From: an uncultured Eubacteriales bacterium
Lineage (GTDB): Bacteria; Bacillota; Clostridia; Oscillospirales; Acutalibacteraceae
Length of the DNA stretch: 5,652 bases
NCBI GenBank assembly: GCA_934486915.1
Contig: CAKSRC010000055.1
Coordinates: 1 to 5,652, forward strand
Direction: 5' to 3'
Below are positions 1 to 3,376 of this stretch, piece by piece (the stretch's first letter is position 1; each line of letters starts with the position of its first letter). The translations under genes and the position numbers were made by a program. Under the pieces are notes generated by a model. The model did no database searches and was not told where the DNA came from. It saw only the letters and a program-made list of their open reading frames with translations.

Positions 1-11
1 GGGGAGGTTTT
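1..11. terminator. Right arm of a terminator cut by the window edge
   Basis: The window opens with GGGGAGGTTTT just beyond the stop codon of the minus-strand regulator. The same right arm and T-tract occur in the complete hairpin terminator at 5498-5536 (GGGGGAGG followed by Ts). I infer this is the remaining arm of a similar terminator that ends the minus-strand transcript and possibly a convergent gene outside the window. The left arm is not visible, so this cannot be proven here. Confidence 0.5.
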
Positions 12-15
12 AAAA

Positions 16-297
16 TTAATCTTCGATAGACTTAATTTTGTCGTCGAAACCAATAAGTTCCTTTGTAAATTCATTGTTGTCGTTATCGATAAAATATCCT
101 AAATCTATGTTGTAGAAATAACTAAGTCTAATTAACATAAAAATGTTTGGTAATGTTTTAGAAGCTTCGTAATAGGAATAAGTCGACCTCTCTAAACCAA
201 GGTAGTTTGAGATTTGTAGTTGACTATAGTCCCAATATATACGAATATGCCTCAATCTTCGGGCGAGTTCCTCTCTTGAGGATATGTACTCTTTCAC
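16..297 (-). CDS. XRE-family (Cro/CI-type HTH) transcriptional regulator, 93 aa
   Basis: Small DNA-binding protein consisting almost entirely of one Cro/CI helix-turn-helix domain. Residues about 9-70 carry the fold: LARRLRHIRIYW (helix 1), SQLQISNYLGLERSTYSYYE (recognition region), then KTLPNIFMLIRLSYFYNID, the usual closing helices. The C-terminus is acidic and short, with no enzymatic or ligand-binding domain. The start is a GTG whose bases overlap the TGA of an upstream 47-codon ORF (GTGA), which suggests translational coupling because only a weak AGGA precedes it. It is the last gene of a transcript starting near 943, behind a long structured leader. It closely resembles the regulator at 4313-4612: both carry ERSTY(S/T)YYE and KTLPNIF. 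The target is unknown. Autoregulation is likely by family habit, but I see no clear operator at its promoter. Confidence 0.85.
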   Translation of the reverse strand: MKEYISSREELARRLRHIRIYWDYSQLQISNYLGLERSTYSYYEASKTLPNIFMLIRLSYFYNIDLGYFIDNDNNEFTKELIGFDDKIKSIED

Positions 298-437
298 TGT
301 CCTGCACCATTGTTAGATAAACTGCAAAATGTTTGCATAGCAGGACCTTGTCCTGCACCTTCGTCGCACCCAAAATTTGAGTGAAAAAGGCAATTTATAC
401 ACATACGCCAAGGTGATAAACACAAAAAAGTGCTCAT
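294..437 (-). CDS. Possible 47-aa Cys-containing small protein (uncertain)
   Basis: A short ORF starts with ATG 12 nt after a perfect AGGAGG (450-455, minus strand) and ends in a TGA that overlaps the GTG of the next gene. It has five cysteines (residues 6, 13, 16, 24, 38), including a CINC pair, and a GAGQ motif that occurs twice, the second time at the C-terminus. For: an excellent ribosome binding site and the 4-nt overlap. Against: the long RBS spacing and two tight perfect hairpins inside the coding region (323-337 and 340-356), which suggest that the sequence may instead be the 3' part of a structured RNA. If translated, it could be a leader peptide coupling the regulator to the RNA, a small metal-binding protein or a modified-peptide precursor. 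No family was recognised. Confidence 0.4.
   Translation of the reverse strand: MSTFLCLSPWRMCINCLFHSNFGCDEGAGQGPAMQTFCSLSNNGAGQ
323..337 (-). repeat. Perfect inverted repeat, 6-bp arms
   Basis: TGCAAA-ATG-TTTGCA read on the plus strand. It lies 2 nt from a second perfect hairpin (340-356), both inside the possible 47-aa ORF. The pair looks like RNA structure in the transcript rather than chance. Confidence 0.6.
340..356 (-). repeat. Perfect inverted repeat, 7-bp arms
   Basis: GCAGGAC-CTT-GTCCTGC on the plus strand. Its right arm lies inside an 11-bp direct repeat, TGTCCTGCACC (298-308 and 349-359), 51 bp apart. The second copy could compete for the left arm, giving alternative pairings close to the start codon of the regulator. 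Confidence 0.6.
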
Positions 438-461
438 AATATATTTCAACCTCCTGTGAAA

Positions 462-492
462 TTGGGGTTTAGGCGAGATACGGAGCCCCCAA
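462..492 (-). promoter_or_regulatory. Hairpin next to the ribosome binding site
   Basis: TTGGGG (462-467) pairs with CCCCAA (487-492). In the minus-strand RNA this hairpin ends 6 nt before the AGGAGG at 455-450. It has no T-tract, so it is not a terminator, and it could control access to the ribosome binding site. Confidence 0.45.
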
Positions 493-711
493 AAATTTGG
501 AGAGCCCGCACTGCCCGGATCCCCCTCAAAAAATAAAATAGCCGCACGAGGTGTACAAATTAATGTATTGACCTTACGCACGACTGTATTCCACAAAAAG
601 TGATGCAAATATTGGAATCCTTCGTCCAAACACCAAAGTGCAAATTGTCTTGTGACTTGCCCCAATGTTAGTCCTCTTGAAATAAGGGTAGGGGTATAGT
701 ATAATTAAATC

Positions 712-804
712 TACCGTTGGTGCCGGATTTCCGGTTGTGTAAGGTGCTCTTTCCACCCGAAGCAGGGGCTGCGTGTTGCGAGCGCGACAGTCCTACCTGC
801 GGTA
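712..804 (-). ncRNA. Multibranch core domain of the structured RNA
   Basis: A closing helix, TACCG (712-716) with CGGTA (800-804), encloses three branches. These are CCGG-ATTT-CCGG (723-734), GGTG with CACC (743-746/754-757, 7-nt loop), and CAGG with CCTG (763-766/796-799). Inside the last, CTG (769-771) pairs with CAG (788-790). The cloverleaf-like layout in the most GC-rich part of the window is the best evidence that this transcript works as RNA. It has no tRNA-like T-arm or CCA. Confidence 0.55.
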
Positions 805-949
805 TTTATTTTTAAGTAGAAGGGAATCCACTAATTAAATTTCCTGTTTAATAAACTTCTAATTTTCACGAATCAACCCCCTATAATAGATTTTTTATGA
901 CTTGCAAGCGATACTACCCTTGCAGGCCATTTTTATATTTATTGGTAAT

Positions 950-978
950 ATTATAAATCTAATTCCTATGGTTGTCAA
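950..978 (-). promoter_or_regulatory. Consensus sigma-A promoter of the structured RNA/XRE transcript
   Basis: On the minus strand, TTGACA (978-973), a 17-nt spacer and TATAAT (955-950) match the housekeeping consensus at all 12 positions. Transcription should begin near 943. No operator-like palindrome overlaps it, so initiation looks constitutive and strong, which suits an abundant RNA. Confidence 0.9.
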
Positions 979-993
979 CTTGCTTGACATAAT

Positions 994-1060
994 AAACCCC
1001 CGCACCCAATGAAGAGTGCGGGGGTTATATTTAATATGAATAATTTAAGAGATATGAAAT
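994..1060. repeat. 67-bp direct repeat, copy 1
   Basis: Identical over 67 bp to 1880-1946. It comprises the terminator hairpin (995-1026) plus about 34 bp of AT-rich sequence with no hairpin. The two copies bracket the XRE/136-aa gene pair, and the sequence diverges at once on both sides. Confidence 0.95.
995..1026 (-). terminator. Hairpin terminator of the XRE gene at 1071-1313
   Basis: AACCCCCGCAC (995-1005) pairs perfectly with GTGCGGGGGTT (1016-1026) around a 10-nt loop. On the minus strand the stem is followed by TTTATTATG, so it should end the regulator transcript 45 nt after its stop and insulate it from the promoter at 950-978. On the plus strand it is followed by TTATATTTAATAT, so it may act in both directions. 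Confidence 0.8.
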
Positions 1061-1070
1061 CATTTGCTAA

Positions 1071-1313
1071 TTACTTAACCTCTTGCTCTAGATTTTCAAA
1101 TAGAGGAGAGTTAAAGAAATCCATAATCGATATCTCAAGCCCATCGCATAACTTTTTTATTGTGGAAATGGTAGTACTATTATTCCGTCCACTCACGATA
1201 TTATTTATTGTAGATTGTGTAACACCACTGATTGTACCAAGTTTATTGACAGTTATACCGTTCTCACTGCATAATTCGAGTATTCTCATTTTTACAGCTG
1301 TGCCAATATTCAT
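1071..1313 (-). CDS. XRE-family repressor, 80 aa
   Basis: A single Cro/CI helix-turn-helix domain fills residues about 5-64. It shows NKLGTISGVTQSTINNIVSG as the helix-turn-helix core and SIMDFFNSPLF as the typical end of the domain. A longer reading begins three codons upstream (1322), but AGGAT sits directly against that ATG. The second ATG has normal spacing and gives MNIGTAVKM, so I chose it. It is transcribed away from the 136-aa gene at 1446. The 132 bp between them contain three copies of an 18-bp palindrome, one overlapping this gene's own ribosome binding site and two on the divergent promoter. The natural inference is an autoregulated repressor of the neighbour, comparable to phage or toxin-antitoxin control. 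It lies inside the segment bounded by 67-bp repeats. Confidence 0.88.
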   Translation of the reverse strand: MNIGTAVKMRILELCSENGITVNKLGTISGVTQSTINNIVSGRNNSTTISTIKKLCDGLEISIMDFFNSPLFENLEQEVK

Positions 1314-1323
1314 TAAAATCATC

Positions 1324-1341
1324 CTAACTAAAAAGAGTTAG
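1324..1341. promoter_or_regulatory. Operator site 1 (CTAACT-N6-AGTTAG)
   Basis: A perfect palindrome with 6-bp arms around AAAAAG. It covers the ribosome binding region of the XRE gene, so bound repressor would block that gene's transcription. In the mRNA the same palindrome could also fold over the ribosome binding site. Centre at about 1332.5, 48 bp from site 2. Confidence 0.75.
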
Positions 1342-1371
1342 TTTTATCCTATCCCATAAATATTAAAAAAC

Positions 1372-1389
1372 TTAACTCTTTTGAGTTGA
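1372..1389. promoter_or_regulatory. Operator site 2 (TTAACT-N6-AGTTGA)
   Basis: AACTC-TTTT-GAGTT is a perfect core palindrome with the same AACT-N6-AGTT spacing as sites 1 and 3. It overlaps the -35 box of the plus-strand promoter at 1386-1391, a position suited to repressing the 136-aa gene. Confidence 0.75.
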
Positions 1390-1414
1390 TTTATTTATCT
1401 TCTTAATATATAAT
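1386..1414 (+). promoter_or_regulatory. Promoter of the 136-aa gene
   Basis: TTGATT (1386-1391), a 17-nt spacer and TATAAT (1409-1414). Operator 2 overlaps the -35 and operator 3 begins on the last base of the -10, so the promoter is flanked by repressor sites. The leader is about 25 nt. I could not find an equally good divergent promoter for the XRE gene. Confidence 0.75.
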
Positions 1415-1431
1415 TAACTCAATAAAGTTAG
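1414..1431. promoter_or_regulatory. Operator site 3 (TTAACT-N6-AGTTAG)
   Basis: Third copy of the palindrome, with CAATAA in the centre, between the -10 box and the ribosome binding site of the 136-aa gene. Its centre is 42 bp from that of site 2, four helical turns, so repressor dimers would sit on the same DNA face. Confidence 0.75.
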
Positions 1432-1445
1432 GAGGATTATATAAG

Positions 1446-1856
1446 ATGAAAAATGAAAATTGCCATGAGTTGAATTATGAAGAATATAATTCTAATGAAT
1501 TATTTGAAACGGTTTACTATTTAAGCATAGGACAATATAATTTAACAAAACTTAATGGTTTAGCAAAAACATTAAGCGGATTTATAAAGGATGAGGTTTG
1601 GAGACAAGAGGGTGCATGTTACCATTGTATGGAGAGAATAAATGATACTTCTAGGCTTATAAAAGAAATGGAAGATAAAAATCAAAAAGATAATACAAAT
1701 TATGTTTATGATGAAAACTTAACCTATGACTTAAACGATGCCTTCGATGATTACTGTTATAAACTATGTGAGGTTATGTTTAATCATGGTTTAAAAATAG
1801 GGGGTTTTTCAAAGAGATTAATTGAAGATATTTTTAAAGATGGTATACACTCTTAA
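1446..1856 (+). CDS. Hypothetical protein, 136 aa, under XRE control
   Basis: A clear gene: AGGAGG at 1430-1435, 10 nt before the ATG, behind a near-consensus promoter and followed by a terminator hairpin (1881-1912). The product is hydrophilic and mostly helical by composition, rich in Glu, Asp, Asn, Lys and Tyr, without a signal peptide or membrane segment. Five cysteines are present, including a CYHC motif near residues 58-61 that could bind metal and one in DDYCYKLCEV near the C-terminal helix. I do not recognise a family. Its place opposite a repressor with three operators, in a segment with identical 67-bp ends, suggests a tightly held accessory function such as a stress, phage-related or toxin-like protein. 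That is inference from context only. Confidence 0.85.
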   Translation: MKNENCHELNYEEYNSNELFETVYYLSIGQYNLTKLNGLAKTLSGFIKDEVWRQEGACYHCMERINDTSRLIKEMEDKNQKDNTNYVYDENLTYDLNDAFDDYCYKLCEVMFNHGLKIGGFSKRLIEDIFKDGIHS

Positions 1857-1879
1857 ATAAATTATATACTGATACATCA

Positions 1880-1946
1880 AAACCCCCGCACCCAATGAAG
1901 AGTGCGGGGGTTATATTTAATATGAATAATTTAAGAGATATGAAAT
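1880..1946. repeat. 67-bp direct repeat, copy 2
   Basis: Second identical copy of 994-1060, offset by 886 bp. It follows the 136-aa gene and abuts the tRNA-Leu terminator. Perfect identity including the non-hairpin part indicates a recent duplication or insertion rather than convergent terminator sequences. Confidence 0.95.
1881..1912 (+). terminator. Hairpin terminator of the 136-aa gene
   Basis: The same stem as at 995-1026: AACCCCCGCAC with GTGCGGGGGTT and a 10-nt loop. It begins 24 nt after the stop codon and is followed by a T-rich tail (TTATATTTAATAT). Confidence 0.8.
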
Positions 1947-1976
1947 AAAAGCCGTGCTCAATATATGGGCACGGCT
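1943..1976 (-). terminator. Terminator of the tRNA-Leu gene
   Basis: AGCCGTGCTC (1950-1959) pairs with GGGCACGGCT (1967-1976): ten pairs with one G-T wobble and a 7-nt loop. On the minus strand the stem is followed by TTTTATTT, a proper T-tract. It lies 32 nt beyond the CCA end of the tRNA, so the tRNA is a single-gene transcript. Confidence 0.88.
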
Positions 1977-2008
1977 GACATATAGTAAAAAACCTTATAG
2001 GGGTTACA

Positions 2009-2095
2009 TGGTGCTGGTGGCCGGACTTGAACCGGCACGGTGTCGCCACCGAGGGATTTTAAGTCCCTTGCGTCTGCCTATTCCGCCACACCAGC
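2009..2095 (-). tRNA. tRNA-Leu (anticodon UAA)
   Basis: An 87-nt class II tRNA with encoded CCA. The acceptor GCTGGTG (from 2095) pairs with CACCAGC, followed by A and CCA ending at 2009. The anticodon stem is AGGGA/TCCCT around CTTAAAA, with TAA at 2061-2059, reading UUA/UUG leucine codons. A long variable arm (GGTGGCGACACC) and the T arm GCCGGTTCAAGTCCGGC are intact. It has its own promoter and terminator. No fragment of its 3' end is repeated in the window, so it is not visibly an occupied integration site. Confidence 0.97.
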
Positions 2096-2112
2096 GAGTA
2101 ACTACAATTAAA

Positions 2113-2141
2113 ATTATAGCATAAATCTGTTTTTGTGTCAA
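2113..2141 (-). promoter_or_regulatory. Consensus promoter of tRNA-Leu
   Basis: On the minus strand, TTGACA (2141-2136), a 17-nt spacer and TATAAT (2118-2113), with an extended TGC before the -10. Transcription should start about 10 nt before the mature tRNA 5' end. Confidence 0.93.
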
Positions 2142-2347
2142 TAGAAAATATCACATTTTTTTAAAAAAGCATCTATACGTGCAATATTAACATATAATTT
2201 ATATTTATTTAAATATAAATTATATAAAATGCACTATGATGCAAGGCTTAAAGCAACGTTTATCACCTAAATATTAATACATATGCACAATACACAATTA
2301 TTGTTGATACTCTTTTATTAAAATATTATATTTGTTTTAAAAAATCA
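2142..2347. other. AT-rich intergenic DNA with palindrome, no gene seen
   Basis: Between the divergent tRNA and peptide-operon promoters I find no ORF with a ribosome binding site on either strand. The only structure is the AT palindrome at 2192-2225 and the weaker inverted repeats nested around it. Confidence 0.6.
2169..2242. repeat. Nested inverted repeat with 16-bp perfect AT palindrome
   Basis: The core arms at 2192-2207 and 2210-2225 are perfect 16-bp complements separated by TT and made only of A and T. Outside them GTGCA (2179-2183) matches TGCAC (2230-2234), and GCATC (2169-2173) matches GATGC (2238-2242), so the whole can be drawn as an interrupted cruciform of about 74 bp. It has no GC-rich stem or T-tract like the terminators here. 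It could be a regulatory site, a cruciform or a trace of a small mobile element. Confidence 0.7.
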
Positions 2348-2376
2348 TTGACAACTCTTGTTGTTAGGGTTACAAT
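2348..2376 (+). promoter_or_regulatory. Promoter of the small-peptide operon
   Basis: TTGACA (2348-2353), a 17-nt spacer and TACAAT (2371-2376), 11 of 12 consensus bases. Transcription would start near 2383, leaving about 190 nt before the first convincing small ORF. A second TATAAT near 2457-2462 lacks a good -35. Confidence 0.8.
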
Positions 2377-2489
2377 AATATTGCAGAAAAGGAAACGTTA
2401 TGTAAATAAATGTATTTTGAAAGTATAATTGCACGAACAATTCTCCTTTTACTGTAATATAATAATATAAACAAGCCTATTGGGGGGTG

Positions 2490-2540
2490 ATGAAAAAGTC
2501 AAGATGTAATATTTTGGTGAATTTATCAATTGTAAAGTAA
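2490..2540 (+). CDS. Possible 16-aa leader ORF (weak)
   Basis: ATG directly after GGGGGGTG opens MKKSRCNILVNLSIVK. The purine-rich site is strong but only 2 nt from the ATG, shorter than normal. It is basic at the start and hydrophobic later. It lies in the leader of the peptide operon and could be a regulatory upstream ORF, or nothing. Confidence 0.25.
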   Translation: MKKSRCNILVNLSIVK

Positions 2541-2576
2541 CGAACGGTTATTTGTTTTTGGAAAAGGGGTAATATT

Positions 2577-2672
2577 ATGTTGGAATTGGTGGTGGCTTCA
2601 ATTGACTGGGTAAAAATCTTGGATGTTTTAATTGAGATTCTTCAAATGATATCCTCAGAACTTGCAGGTTGA
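2577..2672 (+). CDS. Small amphipathic peptide 1, 31 aa (PSM-like)
   Basis: A 31-codon ORF behind AAGGGG (2564-2569) with ideal 7-nt spacing. The product runs VVASIDWVKILDVLIEIL in its middle and carries charged or polar residues at E3, D10, K13, D16, E20, Q23 and S27. This is a 3-4 residue rhythm that makes a strongly amphipathic helix. Net charge is about -4. There is no signal peptide, double-glycine leader or cleavage motif, so it would act as translated. The pattern, including the D-W-V-K stretch, recalls the phenol-soluble modulin and delta-haemolysin type of staphylococci, but homology cannot be claimed. It is first of three such ORFs on one strand behind one promoter. Alternatives are a leaderless bacteriocin component, a type I toxin or a signalling peptide. 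Confidence 0.65.
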   Translation: MLELVVASIDWVKILDVLIEILQMISSELAG

Positions 2673-2736
2673 AAATTAAAATATCAGCCAGTTACTTGAA
2701 TTTAGTTCGTTTTTATAATAAAAAGGAAGTGATTAT

Positions 2737-2844
2737 ATGTCAGCGCTAATGATCATGTTATCATGGAGTTGGTCTTCGTTATTTGGTGTACTTAAGGACC
2801 TTTGTCAGTTTTTAGGTAGCCTTTTTAAATTCTTTAATATGTAA
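2737..2844 (+). CDS. Small amphipathic peptide 2, 35 aa
   Basis: ATG 7 nt after AGGAAG opens a 35-codon ORF, 64 nt after peptide 1. The N-terminal part is hydrophobic with two tryptophans (SWSWSS, residues 9-14). Residues 15-35 (LFGVLKDLCQFLGSLF and on) form a likely amphipathic helix with K20, D21, Q24, S28, K31 and N34 on one face. Net charge is about +1 and there is one cysteine. It has no export signal. The composition and position match peptides 1 and 3, so I take it as a second member of the same set; no known family is recognised. An overlapping TATAAT (2714-2719) lacks a -35, so co-transcription with peptide 1 is likelier. Confidence 0.65.
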   Translation: MSALMIMLSWSWSSLFGVLKDLCQFLGSLFKFFNM

Positions 2845-2892
2845 AATTAATCATATGATTTGGTGGTAATTATTATTAATTTTATTAGATTC

Positions 2893-2909
2893 TTTTGGAA
2901 AGTCCAAAA
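2893..2909 (+). repeat. Perfect hairpin TTTTGGA-AAG-TCCAAAA
   Basis: 7-bp arms with a 3-nt loop, 49 nt after the peptide 2 stop. It has no T-tract and precedes the larger two-state hairpin region at 2923-2957. It may be an mRNA processing or stability element between peptides 2 and 3. Confidence 0.6.
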
Positions 2910-2922
2910 TATTATATACTTC

Positions 2923-2957
2923 GACTTTATGGGGGCTAGTATCATAAAGTCCCCATA
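2923..2957 (+). promoter_or_regulatory. Two mutually exclusive hairpins before peptide 3
   Basis: GACTTTATG (2923-2931) pairs perfectly with CATAAAGTC (2943-2951). Alternatively TATGGGG (2928-2934) pairs perfectly with CCCCATA (2951-2957). The arms overlap, so only one can form at a time, as in attenuators and RNA switches. The region ends 16 nt before the AAGGGG site of peptide 3. Neither hairpin has a terminal T-run, so translational or RNase control is more plausible than termination. Confidence 0.55.
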
Positions 2958-2984
2958 GTAACATTAGGAAAAGAAGGGGTAGAG

Positions 2985-3077
2985 ATGCTTGCTTTAGCTA
3001 TATCGTCTGGTCTTTGTAAGGCTCTCACAATTATATTAAAAGCATTACTAATTATAATACAAGCTATTATGGATTAG
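2985..3077 (+). CDS. Small hydrophobic peptide 3, 30 aa
   Basis: ATG 5 nt after AAGGGG (2974-2979), a site nearly identical to that of peptide 1. The product begins MLALAISSGLCKALTIILKA and continues with a hydrophobic stretch (LLIII) to a final Asp. Polar residues S7, S8, K12, T15, K19, Q26 and D30 are spaced about one or two helical turns apart on an otherwise aliphatic helix. Net charge is about +1, with one cysteine and no signal peptide motif. It is the last small ORF. No immunity, transporter or modification gene follows before rsmA on the opposite strand. Like peptides 1 and 2 it could be membrane-active; a small integral membrane regulator or type I toxin is the main alternative. Confidence 0.65.
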   Translation: MLALAISSGLCKALTIILKALLIIIQAIMD

Positions 3078-3338
3078 TATATTTAGTATGATAATAGTGA
3101 ATAAATTGTAGTTTTAATAAGAAACAATGTATTTATTAAGATTTCTACTAGTCAAAGTTTTTGTGTTTTCTAAAATAATTAAAATTACTTGTTTTCGATA
3201 TATTATTTAGTTATATAATTGTTTATAGTTTAAATTGAAAATTATAATCAGTTGAATAAAGTTAATAGGACTGATTCTCGAATATAGATTGTCAGCCGTG
3301 CATATGGCGAATGCAATTAATTTTAGACTAAGTTTTCA
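3078..3338. other. AT-rich intergenic DNA, no gene seen
   Basis: No ORF with a ribosome binding site is seen on either strand. It contains a 7-bp inverted repeat, AATCAGT (3246-3252) with ACTGATT (3270-3276), of unknown role. It also holds TGTCAGCCGTGC (3290-3301), a 12-bp inverted match to the tRNA-Leu terminator (1969-1980), followed by a weak TGCAT/ATGCA hairpin and AATTAATTTT, which looks like a decayed terminator. Confidence 0.5.
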
Positions 3339-3368
3339 CAAAATCATCAGTTGCAGCTGGTGATTTTG
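3339..3368 (+). terminator. Hairpin between peptide operon and rsmA
   Basis: CAAAATCATCAG (3339-3350) pairs over 12 bp with CTGGTGATTTTG (3357-3368), with one G-T wobble and a 6-nt loop. As plus-strand RNA the stem is continuous, while the minus strand has a mismatch, so it better serves transcripts coming from the peptide side. The tail CTTTG is short. It may also end rsmA, whose stop lies 9 bp away. Confidence 0.55.
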
Positions 3369-3376
3369 CTTTGTAA

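Larger units (their letters stand above)
438..943 (-). ncRNA. Long structured RNA or leader of unknown family, about 500 nt
   Basis: This stretch follows a perfect sigma-A promoter and has no convincing ORF until 437. GC content rises to about 60% at 721-780 and 52% at 481-540, against roughly 30% around it. Helices visible by eye are a 5' hairpin (903-908 with 919-924), a long-range CCCCTA/TAGGGG pairing (878-883 with 689-694), and a multibranch domain closed by 712-716/800-804. The domain contains hairpins 723-734 (CCGG-ATTT-CCGG), 743-757 and 763-766/796-799. Further helices are 588-593/613-618 and 462-467/487-492, the last just before the AGGAGG. The RNA may extend to about 298, giving near 645 nt. 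Large structured RNA classes of this size (OLE, ROOL, GOLLD) are candidates to test, but I do not recognise a signature of any. It could equally be a giant riboregulatory leader for the regulator downstream. Confidence 0.6.

Noticed and set aside
438..665. Upstream extension of the minus-strand ORF ending at 294 (123 aa in full)
   Set aside because: Its start has no ribosome binding site, it runs through the hairpin-rich GC island, and its composition is unlike the neighbours. Only the last 47 codons, after AGGAGG, are plausible.
574..756. 60-aa ORF on the minus strand
   Set aside because: No ribosome binding site, lies inside the structured RNA, and overlaps its conserved-looking helices.
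438..943. Known RNAs: tmRNA, RNase P RNA, SRP RNA, 6S RNA, group I or II intron
   Set aside because: The signature motifs of these RNAs that I know (such as group II domain V, the P/Q/R/S group I elements, or the RNase P GAGGAAAGTCC box) are not seen. GGTGGAAAGAGC is only a partial resemblance.
1009..1341. 110-aa plus-strand ORF
   Set aside because: Antisense shadow of the XRE gene, and it begins inside a terminator hairpin.
994..1946. CRISPR array or insertion sequence from the repeated units
   Set aside because: Only two copies, 886 bp apart, with genes between them; no transposase, terminal inverted repeats or cas gene.
1834..2049. 71-aa minus-strand ORF
   Set aside because: Runs through the tRNA-Leu, its terminator and the 67-bp repeat; no ribosome binding site.
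2009..2095. tRNA-Leu as an integration site of a mobile element
   Set aside because: No integrase in the window and no second copy of the tRNA 3' end.
2714..2719. TATAAT as a separate promoter for peptide 2
   Set aside because: No acceptable -35 box at 16-18 nt.
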